NCBI GenBank assembly: GCA_015659035.1
Contig: DQNS01000001.1
Location: 1-64,000, forward strand
Direction: 5' to 3'
Origin: Acidobacteriota bacterium
GTDB taxonomy: Bacteria > Acidobacteriota > Vicinamibacteria > Vicinamibacterales > UBA8438
DNA: 64,000 nucleotides
Made by a program: the position numbers and the translations under genes
The notes under the pieces: model-generated
Databases searched by the model: none
The model's input: the letters and a program-made list of their open reading frames with translations, nothing else
Told to the model about the DNA's origin: nothing
In this document: positions 26,574-35,200 of the stretch, one piece after another
Layout: each line of letters starts with the position of its first letter
Numbering within the stretch: position 1 is the first letter of the stretch

Positions 26574-26633
26574 CGCCCGGCCGATGCCGGCGGCGCCGCC
26601 GGCGACGACCGCGATTCTATGCTTGAGCCGCAT
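26574..26633 (-). pseudogene. N-terminal remnant of a second SDR
   Basis: The minus-strand reading MRLKHRIAVVAGGAAGIGRA parallels the start of the intact SDR ([20 protein letters not shown]). After GIGRA the similarity ends and the dispersed repeat follows. The DNA of the two copies is clearly diverged, so this is an old tandem paralogue that lost its body rather than a recent target duplication. Confidence 0.7.
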
Positions 26634-26702
26634 CGACCGCATCTGTTGAAATGTCTCCGCGAGCCTTGATGCGGGGCCCATGCAGCTGCCCAGAGAGAGA
26701 TT

Positions 26703-27512
26703 ATGCCCTCAGACCCGCACCCGCACATCCACACCGAGATCGAGCCGCTGGGCGACACCGGTCGCCTGGCCCAGGTCACGGTGGACAACCCAACGCGTCT
26801 CAACGTCCTGGACTCCGATCTGATTCGTCAGTTGAGGGCGGCGATCAGGGCGCTCGGGCCGGACCGTCAGCTGCGCTGCGTCGTACTGAGGGGTGCCGGC
26901 GACCGGGCGTTCATCGGCGGGGCCGACATCCGCGAGATGGTCGGTCTCGACGCGGCGACCGCACACGCGTTCATCACCCGCTTGCATCTGGCGTGTGCGG
27001 CGATCCGCGAGCTTCCGGTGCCGGTCATCGCTCGTATCCACGGGTACTGTCTCGGCGCCGGACTCGAGATTGCCGCCTCGTGCGATCTGCGGGTGGCGAG
27101 CGACGACGCGACGTTCGGCATGCCCGAGGTCACGGTGGGCATCCCGTCCGTGATTGAAGCGGCCCTGCTTCCGAGGCTGGTCGGGACCGGACGGGCGCGG
27201 GCACTGGTCTACACCGGGGAATCGATCTCGGCCGCCGACGCCGAACGGTGGGGGCTGGTCGACCGAGTCGTGCCCGGGGTCGAGCTCGACGACACGACCC
27301 AGACCTGGGTGCGGGCCATCGGCGCCGCGGGCCCCGAAGCGATTCGTCTGCAGAAGAGCCTGATACGACAGTGGGAGGCGATGCCACTCGACGACGCGAT
27401 CCAGGCGGGGATAGGATGCTTCACGAGCGCCTACGACAGCGACGAACCGCGCCGGCGCATGCAGGCGTTCCTGGACCGCAAATCTAGCCCCCAGAGAAAT
27501 CGTGAGGGCTGA
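26703..27512 (+). CDS. enoyl-CoA hydratase/isomerase family protein (crotonase)
   Basis: This 269-aa crotonase-fold enzyme acts on an acyl-CoA, most likely hydrating an enoyl-CoA. The oxyanion-hole and CoA-binding segment is DRAFIGGADIREM. The two glutamates of true hydratases are both kept: one in CLGAGLEIAASCDL and one in TFGMPEVTVGIPS. EALLPRLVGTGRARALVYTGE follows as usual. The product could also be a related lyase, as CoA substrates vary in this family. It is divergent from the SDR gene and convergent with a small secreted protein gene 26 bp away. Confidence 0.9.
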   Translation: MPSDPHPHIHTEIEPLGDTGRLAQVTVDNPTRLNVLDSDLIRQLRAAIRALGPDRQLRCVVLRGAGDRAFIGGADIREMVGLDAATAHAFITRLHLACAAIRELPVPVIARIHGYCLGAGLEIAASCDLRVASDDATFGMPEVTVGIPSVIEAALLPRLVGTGRARALVYTGESISAADAERWGLVDRVVPGVELDDTTQTWVRAIGAAGPEAIRLQKSLIRQWEAMPLDDAIQAGIGCFTSAYDSDEPRRRMQAFLDRKSSPQRNREG

Positions 27513-27538
27513 TGTCGAGCTCTGGAGGGAGACCTAGA

Positions 27539-28030
27539 TTAGTTCGCATCCATCGACTCGATCTCGCCATACATCAGACCGCCAAACTGGCCGTGTTGCC
27601 AGGACCCACCGTAGCGGTCGTCGTAGAAAAAAACCCGCGCGGTGAAGGTTCCAAGGGTGGGAATCGTGAAATCGGTGATGGTGACCATCGGCGTGTCGCC
27701 GGCCCAGGCGATGGGCACGACTACCGGCAAGGTTACGTCGACGCTACCGTAGACCATGTGGACATCGAACCGCCACCGGTCGTCACCGACCTTGACGGCA
27801 CGCGTGATCTCGTAGCGCTCGGGGCTGCCGCCACCGGTGTCGCGCCCCTCGATGGTGAAGTGCCCGACGAGGACCACGTTCTCCATCCGTTCGGTGAAGT
27901 CCCGCTCCAGCTCGGTCAGCGACGCGATCGGCACGGCCTGTCCGACACCTGTCTTGGCCACCCCCCAGCCGAGCGCGAACATCACCACGAGAGCCACCAC
28001 CACGGCGCCGATCCGAATACCTCTCGACAT
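27539..28030 (-). CDS. small secreted or membrane-anchored protein, unknown function
   Basis: I do not recognise this 163-aa protein. It has an AGGAGGAAG ribosome site and a strong N-terminal hydrophobic segment (IGAVVVALVVMFALGWGVA) that could be an anchor or signal. The rest is beta-rich and ordered, with HFTIEGRDTGGG, ITRAVKVGDDRWRFDVHMVYG, VTITDFTIPTLGTFTARVFFYDDRYGGSW and the ending GQFGGLMYGEIESMDAN. The pattern resembles a small lipocalin-like or beta-sandwich domain, but this is only an impression. It is transcribed away from the copper monooxygenase gene and shares that 148-bp promoter region. Confidence 0.75.
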   Translation of the reverse strand: MSRGIRIGAVVVALVVMFALGWGVAKTGVGQAVPIASLTELERDFTERMENVVLVGHFTIEGRDTGGGSPERYEITRAVKVGDDRWRFDVHMVYGSVDVTLPVVVPIAWAGDTPMVTITDFTIPTLGTFTARVFFYDDRYGGSWQHGQFGGLMYGEIESMDAN

Positions 28031-28178
28031 CTGATCTTCCTCCTGGTCGCCGAAAGCGAGTGGGTCAAATTATACCGCCTTCCAACCGGGTCAGCCGGTC
28101 TCCGAGATTGGTAACGGGCCATCGGTGTGGTAGGGTGGTCGGTAAGTGTCTGTTACTGAAGTAGTGAGGAGAATATCG

Positions 28179-29885
28179 ATGACGCGATCCAGCACACTCG
28201 GTCGTCCGGCGGCAATCGGCGTAGCATTGGCGCTGGCTACACTGGTTTCTGGTGCCTCGAGCACCGCGTCGGCGCAGGGCGACGTCACGTTCACGAAAGA
28301 CGTCGCGCCGATCATCTTCGAGAATTGCGTCTCCTGCCATCGCCCGGGCCAGACGGCGCCAATGCCGCTCCGCTCCTACGCCGAAGTGCGGCCGTGGGCT
28401 CGCGGGATCAAGGAGCAGGTGGTGAGCGGCGCGATGCCGCCCTGGTTCGCCGACGCCCGTCATGGTTTCTTCAAGAACGACATGCGTCTGGTGCAGGATG
28501 AGATCGACACCATCACGCGGTGGGTCGACGCAGGCGCGCCACAGGGTGCCCCAAGCGACCTCCCCGAACTCCCGACCTTCTCTGAGGGGTGGCAACTCGG
28601 GGAACCGGATCTGATTGTGACCCTCAACGAAGTTACGGTCCCCGCCGTCTGCGAAGGGAATACTGAGGGGTCGGGCGGCCTACGGTCGGCGCGCCTGAAT
28701 GCCGCGGGCGCGGCTGAGGGAGGAAGCTCGGGAGCAGGTTGCGTCGGCGGCGATTACTATCCCGACCTTAACCACACGCTAGACATTCCGGAAAAGCGCT
28801 GGATCCGCGCGATCGAGGTCAAGCCCAGCAACCGGAAAGTGACCCATCATTCGGTTATTTTCACCACCGGCGGCGCCGCCCAGGGCGCCAGCCGGAGTGG
28901 CTTCTTCGACGTGCTCGCGGTCTGGTCGGTCGGCACCAACCCGCACGAGTTCCCGGAGGGCTCGGGCCGGTGGGTGTATCCAGGTCAGACCTGGAACATC
29001 AACGCGCACTATCACCCCACCGGCGAGGTCGAGACCGACCGGACACAGATCGGCCTCTACTGGGGTGAAGGCGAGATGCAGAAGGAAGTCGTCGCGGCGC
29101 TGGCCGGCACGGTCGGGTTCGAAATCCCCCCCCACGCCAGCAACCACGAGATCCGTTCGTCCTACATCATCGACCAGGACGTCAGCGTCATTTCGTACTT
29201 TCCGCATGGGCACGTCCGGATGACCGACATGGACCTGATTGCCAACTATCCGAACGGCGAAAAACGGTCACTGATCAACGTCCCCAAGTACGACTTCGAC
29301 TGGCAGCTGTTCTACTACCCACAGCAACCGGTACCGCTCCCCGCGGGCACGCGGCTGGACATCATCGCGCACTACGACAACTCGGCCGCGAACCCCAACA
29401 ACCCCGACCCGAACCGGGCGGTCGGGTTCGGGTTGGAGACCGTTGACGAGATGATGTTCAACGTCTTTGAGTTCATTGCCGACGAGGGGGTAAGCCCGAC
29501 GCCCGCGAGCGACGAGACACGGCGTGACGCGCTGCTCAAGTCGCTGCCGACCGGGTCGGCGTTCAGCGTCGAGCTTCCGTTCGCGATGCCGTTCGCGCCA
29601 GCCACCAACCTGCCGACCGTCCTGCATCTCCCGAAGGACGGTGAGGGCACCTGGTATATCCCGATGCGCGGGGAGCTCCTGGTCTTCCCGGCCGAGAACA
29701 TCACCTGGGACGGGAACGCCTACCAGTTCGACATGAAGCTACGCCTGGGTCCGATGCAGAGCGACCTCGTGGTCAGCGGTGAGGTCGACGGCGACGGCGC
29801 GATCCAGGGAACATTCGAAGCGCAGGGGAACAGCCTCTCGCCCCTCCAGGCATTCGAGGGCGCGTTGGCCGGCGCGGGGAACTGA
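28179..29885 (+). CDS. secreted cytochrome c / copper type II monooxygenase-like protein
   Basis: This 568-aa exported protein joins an N-terminal cytochrome c domain to a copper type II ascorbate-dependent monooxygenase-like fold. A signal ends near SSTASAQG. The haem motif CVSCH is near residue 49, with Met ligands likely in MPLRSY or MPPWF. The monooxygenase part has a His-His pair in RKVTHHSVIF, HxH in NINAHYHPTG and another His in SYFPHGHVRM, in the order of the CuH and CuM ligands of peptidylglycine monooxygenase. A haem in the same chain could feed electrons to copper in place of ascorbate. The ATG at 28179 follows GAGGAG. It converges with a PAL-like propeller gene and shares a terminator with it. 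Confidence 0.88.
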   Translation: MTRSSTLGRPAAIGVALALATLVSGASSTASAQGDVTFTKDVAPIIFENCVSCHRPGQTAPMPLRSYAEVRPWARGIKEQVVSGAMPPWFADARHGFFKNDMRLVQDEIDTITRWVDAGAPQGAPSDLPELPTFSEGWQLGEPDLIVTLNEVTVPAVCEGNTEGSGGLRSARLNAAGAAEGGSSGAGCVGGDYYPDLNHTLDIPEKRWIRAIEVKPSNRKVTHHSVIFTTGGAAQGASRSGFFDVLAVWSVGTNPHEFPEGSGRWVYPGQTWNINAHYHPTGEVETDRTQIGLYWGEGEMQKEVVAALAGTVGFEIPPHASNHEIRSSYIIDQDVSVISYFPHGHVRMTDMDLIANYPNGEKRSLINVPKYDFDWQLFYYPQQPVPLPAGTRLDIIAHYDNSAANPNNPDPNRAVGFGLETVDEMMFNVFEFIADEGVSPTPASDETRRDALLKSLPTGSAFSVELPFAMPFAPATNLPTVLHLPKDGEGTWYIPMRGELLVFPAENITWDGNAYQFDMKLRLGPMQSDLVVSGEVDGDGAIQGTFEAQGNSLSPLQAFEGALAGAGN

Positions 29886-29902
29886 GGGGCCTAACGGCCC
29901 CA

Positions 29903-29923
29903 GGCGTTGGGCTGTAGGCTTTA
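29903..29923. repeat. heptanucleotide array (three units)
   Basis: GGCGTTG GGCTGTA GGCTTTA lies between the copper monooxygenase stop and the shared terminator, as part of the dispersed heptad family. Confidence 0.55.
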
Positions 29924-29937
29924 CCACGTGTGCAGTG

Positions 29938-29969
29938 AAAGGGCCGGGAGCATCGCTCCCGGCCCTTTT
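29938..29969. terminator. bidirectional rho-independent terminator
   Basis: AAAGGGCCGGGAGC pairs perfectly with GCTCCCGGCCCTTT around the loop ATC, flanked by A residues on one side and T residues on the other. It lies between convergent stops at 29885 and 29971 and can end both transcripts. Confidence 0.92.
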
Positions 29970-29970
29970 G

Positions 29971-31113
29971 CTATCTGGCTCCCGCTGAGGCGACGTAGGG
30001 CTGCCCGATCAACAGCGCCGGGTCCGCGTCGGCCTTCGGCACGAGTTTCTGGGTGCGCCCCAGCTGGTTGTCGGATCCGTACAGATTGCCATCGGTGTCG
30101 ACGGCGAACGAGTGCATCTCGAGAAACCGCCCCGGTCCTTCGCTGTCCAGCGCCCATGTGTACAAGCGGTTGCCGTTCAGGTCGAGCTTGATGACCTCGG
30201 CCGGCGCAAGCTGGGTCACCCAGGCGTCATACCCGCTCACGATGATGTCGAGCGGGAGACCGAACCCGGGCCAGACCCCGATCGGCGCAATGTTCGCGTG
30301 ATACCACACCGCGGCCCGTGTCGTCTCGTTGAAGACCTGGACCCGGTGGTTGTCACGGTCGGCCACGTAGATCTGGCCGTCGGGCCCGACAGCCAGGCCG
30401 TGCACACCGTTGAACTGACCGCGTCCAGTCCCGCGTTCGCCGAACTCGGTGATGTAGTGGCCGTCGGCATCCAGGATGATGACGCGCGAGTTGACGAGTC
30501 CGTCGGCAACCAGCACCCTCCCATCGGGCAGGAACGCCACATCCTGCGGCCCCCCCAGATGGGTCTCGTCGTCACCGCTGACGTTCTTCTCGCCCAGCGT
30601 CATCAGTAGCTCGCTCCCATCGTTCGAGAACACGAAAATCTGATGCCCCGTCTCGTGCACCACCCACACGCGGCGTTCGGGGTCATACGGGCTGATCCTG
30701 ATCCGGTGCGGCCCGGGACCGTCCGAACCTTCGAACAGGTGATCCCACTGGTCCCAGACCGCGATCAGGTTGCCGTCGCCGTCAACGACAAAGATACAGT
30801 GCTGCCATGTACGGCGGTCCGCTTCCCGCAGCGCGTTGATCCCGATCGACCCCACGAAACCGGCGAACCCAGGCGGAACCGGGTCGGGCAAACGGGTCTC
30901 GCCCCGCTGGACCACGAAGATGCGGTCTGGCGACTCGGGGAACACGCCGGAGTTCCCACCCCACGCGAACCCGTCGTCCGCAAACGGCTTCAGCCAGCCG
31001 TCCACAACCTCATACGGACTCGGTCCCCTGGGCCCCAGATCCTGAAGCAACGCGGGCGCGGCACAGAGACCTCCCGCGACAACGGCTACGAGGACAAGAA
31101 CGGATTTGCGCAT
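29971..31113 (-). CDS. secreted NHL-repeat propeller, PAL-like (peptidyl-hydroxyglycine lyase-like)
   Basis: This 380-aa protein has a signal peptide (LVLVAVVAGGLCAAPAL) and a six-bladed NHL propeller. Blades such as GPQDVAFLPDGRVLVADGLVNSRVIILDADG and NGVHGLAVGPDGQIYVADRDNHRVQVF are strikingly like peptidyl-alpha-hydroxyglycine alpha-amidating lyase. Histidines in GPHRIRI, NGVHGLAV and LEMHSFAVD sit at blade positions where that lyase binds zinc. Whether it is a lyase or just a binding propeller cannot be decided from sequence. It converges on a copper type II monooxygenase-like gene, the other half of the eukaryotic PAM reaction. Confidence 0.82.
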   Translation of the reverse strand: MRKSVLVLVAVVAGGLCAAPALLQDLGPRGPSPYEVVDGWLKPFADDGFAWGGNSGVFPESPDRIFVVQRGETRLPDPVPPGFAGFVGSIGINALREADRRTWQHCIFVVDGDGNLIAVWDQWDHLFEGSDGPGPHRIRISPYDPERRVWVVHETGHQIFVFSNDGSELLMTLGEKNVSGDDETHLGGPQDVAFLPDGRVLVADGLVNSRVIILDADGHYITEFGERGTGRGQFNGVHGLAVGPDGQIYVADRDNHRVQVFNETTRAAVWYHANIAPIGVWPGFGLPLDIIVSGYDAWVTQLAPAEVIKLDLNGNRLYTWALDSEGPGRFLEMHSFAVDTDGNLYGSDNQLGRTQKLVPKADADPALLIGQPYVASAGAR

Positions 31114-31149
31114 GATCGGATTGCCTCCTGAAGCCCCCCGGGCGCGACA

Positions 31150-32283
31150 TCAAGCGGAATCGCGCCCCGACGCCCGCCACCGCAACCAGTGGTCGGCGAG
31201 CACGATCGCGACCATCGCCTCGGCCATCGGCACGAACCGTGGGAGCAGGCAGGGGTCGTGACGCCCCTTGGTGCTGACAGTGGTCGGCTCGCCGCTCGCG
31301 GTGACGGTCTCCTGCTCCCTTGGCAGGCTGCTGGTCGGCTTCACGGCGGCGCGCAGCACCAGAGGCATGCCGCTCGAGATGCCGCCCAGCATCCCGCCGT
31401 GGCGGTTGGTGCGTGTCGCGATCCGACGGGCCGGGGACGATGCCCCCGCCTCGGCGACGTAGAACAGATCGTTGTTCTGGCTGCCCCGCAGCACCGCGCA
31501 GCCGAACCCGACCCCGTATTCGACGCCCAGGACGGCCGGTAGGCTGAAGAGCGCCTTCGCCAGGTCCGCCTTCAACTTGTCGAACACCGGCTCGCCGAGT
31601 CCGGCCGGCACCCCGGTGGCCACGACCTCGGCAACCCCGCCGATCGAGTCGCGCGCCTCGCGCACCTGCTCGATCAGCGCCACCATCTCGGCCGCCCGCG
31701 TGGCGTCAGGACACCGGACAATGTTTGGAGTGCCGTCCGGCAACCGCTCGACCTGCTCGAGGGTCACCGCGGCCGGGTCGGCGATGTCGGCCACGATGCC
31801 GCCGACCTGCCGGACGTAGCCGATCACCCGGCCGCCGAACGCCGACGCGATCAGCTTCTTCGCCACCACGCCGGCGGCGACCCGCACCGTCGTTTCACGG
31901 GCGCTCGACCGGCCGCCACCCCGGTAGTCGCGTGCGCCGTACTTGGCGTCGTAGGTGAAGTCGGCGTGCCCCGGCCGGTATGTGTCCTTGATGTCGATGT
32001 AGTCGCGACTACGCTGGTCCTTGTTGCGAATCAGCACCGCGATGCTGGTGCCCGTAGTCTTGCCCTCGAACACGCCCGACAGAATCTCGGGCACGTCCGG
32101 CTCGTCCCGCGGCGTGACGATCCGGCTCTGCCCCGGGCGCCGGCGTGCCAGGTCCTCGGCCAGGTCCGCCTCGGCCAGCGGCAACCCGGGCGGGCAGCCA
32201 TCGATGACGACGACATACCCCGGACCGTGCGACTCGCCGGCCGTCGTGATGCGGAAGCTGTGTCCGAACGAATCACCGGGCAT
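31150..32283 (-). CDS. aroC: chorismate synthase
   Basis: This 377-aa enzyme makes chorismate from 5-enolpyruvylshikimate 3-phosphate, with reduced FMN, at the end of the shikimate pathway. Family signatures are [16 protein letters not shown] at the N-terminus, [17 protein letters not shown], the central [35 protein letters not shown], and near the C-terminus [27 protein letters not shown]. Length fits. It stands alone, 36 bp after the PAL-like gene start region and with no other shikimate gene beside it. It is the one clear housekeeping biosynthetic gene in the window. Confidence 0.98.
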   Translation of the reverse strand: MPGDSFGHSFRITTAGESHGPGYVVVIDGCPPGLPLAEADLAEDLARRRPGQSRIVTPRDEPDVPEILSGVFEGKTTGTSIAVLIRNKDQRSRDYIDIKDTYRPGHADFTYDAKYGARDYRGGGRSSARETTVRVAAGVVAKKLIASAFGGRVIGYVRQVGGIVADIADPAAVTLEQVERLPDGTPNIVRCPDATRAAEMVALIEQVREARDSIGGVAEVVATGVPAGLGEPVFDKLKADLAKALFSLPAVLGVEYGVGFGCAVLRGSQNNDLFYVAEAGASSPARRIATRTNRHGGMLGGISSGMPLVLRAAVKPTSSLPREQETVTASGEPTTVSTKGRHDPCLLPRFVPMAEAMVAIVLADHWLRWRASGRDSA

Positions 32284-32525
32284 GGGGAGATCTTACGACA
32301 CTAGGACTCGAACCGACGCACGGCGGCAGGCCTGATAGGATGACGGGTTGAGCACCTCTACCGCTGACCCTCTCCCAGGGGGAGAGGAAGAGAGCATCCA
32401 GGGGCGCTCTCAGCCTGCGTCCGATGATCACGCCACCTTCCCCCTCGAGCAGGCGGCTGATACGCCGAAAATGATGGAACGCCGCGAAGTAGTCTGCCAG
32501 ATCGTCCTGACGACAGACCGAGACG
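32284..32525. other. 242-bp spacer between aroC and the HAD gene
   Basis: This divergent spacer holds no gene. It contains a CCCTCTCC-type palindrome at 32368-32387 and a GGTTCGAGTCC stretch on the minus strand that looks like a tRNA T-loop but has no matching arms. Promoters for aroC and the HAD gene must lie here. Confidence 0.5.
32368..32387. repeat. CCCTCTCC palindromic repeat
   Basis: CCCTCTCCCAGGGGGAGAGG is a near-perfect palindrome and the core of the repeat family seen at 11098 and 45072. Confidence 0.6.
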
Positions 32526-33203
32526 ATGAGCCTGCCGCCTGACCCTGTGACGAGATTCCGCGCGATCATCTTCGACCTGGGCGGCGTGGTGCTCGGGTCG
32601 CCGCTGCCGGCAATTGCCGCCTACGAGACCCAGACCGGGCTGCCCCCGCACTTCGTCGCCCGGCTGGTCGTCGAGGGTGGCGACGACGGTCCCTGGGCGC
32701 GTTTGGAGCGGGGCGAGCTGGACGCACAGGCGTTCGGCGCGGCATTCGAGCAACAAGCGGTCGCCGCCGGGTGCCGCCTGGACGGCGCCAGCCTGCTCGG
32801 TCGCATTGCAGACGCAACGGTGGTGCGTGCGCCCATGCTGACAGCGGTCCGACGGCTGCGTGACGCTGGGCTCCGCGTCGCCGCGCTGACCAACGCCTGG
32901 GCGACACCGGACCGTGAGTCGCGCGTGGCGTCGCTGGCACACGAGTTCGACTGTTTCGTCGAGTCGTTCCGAGTGGGGATGCGCAAGCCGGAACCGCGGA
33001 TCTACGAGCTGGTGTGCCGACGACTCGACGTCCAGCCCGCGGCGGCCATTTTTCTCGACGACCTGGGCGGCAACCTGAAACCGGCCCGCGCCATCGGCAT
33101 GACGACCATCAAGGTCGGAGACGCGGCCCCCGCGATCGCCGAGCTCGAGCGCCTCTTGGACGTCTCACTTCAGGCGTCGGTCGAACCCGAGCGTCATACC
33201 TGA
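32526..33203 (+). CDS. HAD-superfamily hydrolase (subfamily IA)
   Basis: This 225-aa protein is a HAD phosphatase with an alpha-helical cap, close to the epoxide hydrolase N-terminal/ACAD10-type group. Motif I is IIFDLGGVVLGSP, where the usual second Asp is Gly as in YihX-type enzymes. Motif II is ALTNAW, motif III is KPEPRIYELVCRRLDV, and motif IV is IFLDDLGGNLKPARAIGM. All point to a Mg-dependent phosphatase of a small substrate. A helical cap spans roughly residues 25-95. The start is not backed by a strong ribosome site; a GTG eight codons in is an alternative. Its stop is 35 bp from the convergent DUF350 gene. Confidence 0.9.
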   Translation: MSLPPDPVTRFRAIIFDLGGVVLGSPLPAIAAYETQTGLPPHFVARLVVEGGDDGPWARLERGELDAQAFGAAFEQQAVAAGCRLDGASLLGRIADATVVRAPMLTAVRRLRDAGLRVAALTNAWATPDRESRVASLAHEFDCFVESFRVGMRKPEPRIYELVCRRLDVQPAAAIFLDDLGGNLKPARAIGMTTIKVGDAAPAIAELERLLDVSLQASVEPERHT

Positions 33204-33238
33204 ATCACGAAGCCTCGACGGCTCGGCACTGATTTCTC

Positions 33239-33463
33239 CTAATTCAACCCCATCCCGATCACCAGCCCCATCGCGATCCCGACGCCGACGAAGATCGACC
33301 CGACCACGATCCCGACGGCGACGTTGCCCTTGGCCAGCTCGGCGTGCGCGTCGAATGGGGTCAGCCGATTGAAGACGCGGAATGCGACCGCCATGAAGAC
33401 GATCGTCAGCACCGCGCCCAGGATCGCGTAGACGAAATTGAGGACAAGAATCGAAAGTTCCAT
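33239..33463 (-). CDS. DUF350 family small membrane protein
   Basis: This 74-aa protein has two membrane helices (LNFVYAILGAVLTIVFMAVAF and GNVAVGIVVGSIFVGVGIAMG) joined by a short loop with NRLTPFDAHAELAKGN, the DUF350 signature. Such proteins often come as tandem copies; this is a single unit. Its function is unknown. I use the ATG at 33463; the longer track ORF begins at a non-ATG codon with non-family sequence. It lies downstream of the transglycosylase gene on the same strand, after a 160-bp spacer in which I see nothing. Confidence 0.82.
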   Translation of the reverse strand: MELSILVLNFVYAILGAVLTIVFMAVAFRVFNRLTPFDAHAELAKGNVAVGIVVGSIFVGVGIAMGLVIGMGLN

Positions 33464-33623
33464 CAGGGTCCGTAAGGAGATAAGAGTAGCATCTCTGGGC
33501 GTCGAGGCGCCCGGCCGGCCAGGCGTGAGGAGCGCGCATACCGGGAGGACGTAAACGACGAGCAACGCAGTCGGGCGGGATGCATCGACGGCCAGAATGG
33601 CACTGTGATTTCCTTACGGGCCC

Positions 33624-34262
33624 TCACCGCAGTACCTGCCTGATGTCGAGGATCCGGGCCACGTAGGCCACGGTCTCCTGGCTGCGTCGGCCGGTGACCC
33701 GCGGCAATTCCCCGGCGACCGAGTCCCACAACATCGCGTTCAGGCCCTCGCCCAACGCGAACTGCTGTGCCCGGAGAATGCTTGACCGACCGGCGTTGTA
33801 CGAGCCGAACGTGAACTTGAGCCGTTCAACCAGCGAACGGTCGGCCGCCCACACCACGAAGTGCTGCCGGTCGTACCAGATGCCGGCTGCGATGTTCCAG
33901 CGTGGCTGGTCGAGGGACCCGGTGATCGCCGGATTCTTGCGCTGAATCTCCGCGAAGGTGCGCGGCATGATCTGCATCACGCCGACCGCCCCGACCGGGG
34001 ACCGGGCATCCTCGCGCAGGTTCGACTCCGCCACCGCCTGCGCCTTGAAGTAGTGCCAGTCGAACCCGACGCCGAAAAACCGTTTGCTGTACTTGGTGAA
34101 GTGCTGGTCGTAGGTGGTGAACCGCTTGTAGCGGGCGAACGCCGCCAGGTCGTCCGGCGCGATGCCTTGCTGCGCCGTGTACACGACCGGCCCCAACGCC
34201 AGCGTCAGGAGCGCGAGCAACGCCAGCCGCCCCCACCGACGCCAGCTCGACGGGGCGATCAT
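33624..34262 (-). CDS. lytic transglycosylase (SLT domain), secreted
   Basis: This 212-aa protein has an N-terminal membrane/signal segment (LALLALLTLALGPVVYT) and an SLT/MltF-like lysozyme fold. The catalytic glutamate is in KAQAVAESNLREDARSPVGAVGVMQIMPRTF near residue 80, and the GSYNAGRSSI motif follows. It cleaves peptidoglycan between MurNAc and GlcNAc with 1,6-anhydro formation (family knowledge). Its ATG overlaps the stop of the upstream 59-aa gene in ATGA, so translation is coupled. It is the third gene in a tight minus-strand operon. Confidence 0.92.
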   Translation of the reverse strand: MIAPSSWRRWGRLALLALLTLALGPVVYTAQQGIAPDDLAAFARYKRFTTYDQHFTKYSKRFFGVGFDWHYFKAQAVAESNLREDARSPVGAVGVMQIMPRTFAEIQRKNPAITGSLDQPRWNIAAGIWYDRQHFVVWAADRSLVERLKFTFGSYNAGRSSILRAQQFALGEGLNAMLWDSVAGELPRVTGRRSQETVAYVARILDIRQVLR

Positions 34263-34438
34263 TCCCTACGCCTCTTCCAGCGCGCCATGACCAACGTCGT
34301 CAGCCCGAGCATGATCTCGTCGATGAACGGAATCGGGTCCGGCACCAGCAGGTCGACCACAAAGAGCGCGCCGGCCACCACGAACAGCTGCCAGGACCGC
34401 AGACGCGACAGCCACCCAAGAAGGCCGCTACCGGACAT
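34259..34438 (-). CDS. DUF6116-like small membrane protein (59 aa), absent from the ORF track
   Basis: This 59-aa protein is one residue too short for the track. It reads MSGSGLLGWLSRLRSWQLFV and continues into a membrane helix, then LVPDPIPFIDEIMLGLTTLVMARWKRRRE. The VPDPIPFIDE motif and basic tail match the DUF6116 type of small inner-membrane proteins, as I remember it. It overlaps the dienelactone hydrolase gene by 11 bp at its start and the transglycosylase gene by 4 bp (ATGA) at its stop. Such overlaps on both sides strongly support a real, translationally coupled gene. Function is unknown. Confidence 0.85.
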   Translation of the reverse strand: MSGSGLLGWLSRLRSWQLFVVAGALFVVDLLVPDPIPFIDEIMLGLTTLVMARWKRRRE

Positions 34439-35108
34439 GCTCGCGGTAGAAGGCCAGGGTGCGCGACCAGCAGGTGGCGGCGTACGCCGCGTGGTAGGCC
34501 TGGGCGCGAGTGTCGTTGAAGAAGGCGTGGTCCGCCCCCTCGAAGACCGTGATGTCGACCGACTTGCCGGCTGTCTTCAGGTCGGCTTCTAGCTGACGCG
34601 CCGCCGCGGGCGGCACGAACTCGTCCTTCTCGGCGAAGAATCCGAGCACCGGCGCCTCGAGCGTCGACAGGTTCGGCGTAACCTTCGGGTGAATGCCGTA
34701 GAACACGACACAGGCGCCGACCGACGCGTTCTCGCAGGCCGCATACAGCGAGAGCTGCCCCCCCATGCAGAACCCGACGGTCCCCACACGCGCGCTCGTC
34801 ACCTCATCGCGAGCCAACAGAGAATCGATGGCGCCGCGCAGGTCCTTCTCGACCCGTCCGATGTCGAGCGCCATCATCAGCTTGCCGGCGTCGTCGGGAC
34901 TCGTCGCGCTCTCGCCGTGATACAGATCGGGTGCGAGCGCCACGAACCCTTCGGCGGCGAAGCGGTCGGCTACCTCCTTGATGTGGTCGACGAGCCCCCA
35001 CCACTCCTGCAGCACGATGACACCCGGCCCGCTGCCGGCCGCCGGCACCGCCAGATACCCGCTGCCCGTCTTGCCGTTGCTCGGAAACTCGACCATCGAT
35101 CCCGACAT
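34428..35108 (-). CDS. dienelactone hydrolase family protein
   Basis: This 226-aa alpha/beta hydrolase is of the dienelactone hydrolase type. The catalytic triad is visible: the Cys nucleophile in VGFCMGGQLSLYA, Asp in FFAEKDEFVPP and His in EGADHAFFND. GVIVLQEWWGLVDHIKEVADRFA and FVALAPDLYHGE are family hallmarks. It probably hydrolyses a lactone or ester in aromatic or other catabolism. The ATG at 35108 follows AAGGAG; the track starts one codon earlier at GTG. It is the first gene of an overlapping operon with the DUF6116-like and transglycosylase genes. Confidence 0.93.
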   Translation of the reverse strand: MSGSMVEFPSNGKTGSGYLAVPAAGSGPGVIVLQEWWGLVDHIKEVADRFAAEGFVALAPDLYHGESATSPDDAGKLMMALDIGRVEKDLRGAIDSLLARDEVTSARVGTVGFCMGGQLSLYAACENASVGACVVFYGIHPKVTPNLSTLEAPVLGFFAEKDEFVPPAAARQLEADLKTAGKSVDITVFEGADHAFFNDTRAQAYHAAYAATCWSRTLAFYREHVR

Positions 35109-35200
35109 CACGTTTACTCCTTGGCTGCACCCGACGACCCTGCTTCTCCCGCCGTGGCCTCCTGACCGCCGCCTTGGCGACGGCGGTCGGCGGAGGCGGC

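Noticed and set aside
32284-32360. tRNA-like GGTTCGAGTCC and GGTAGAG on the minus strand
   Set aside because: The T-stem pairs at only some positions and the acceptor strand has no partner. The D-arm-like part belongs to the CCCTCTCC repeat.
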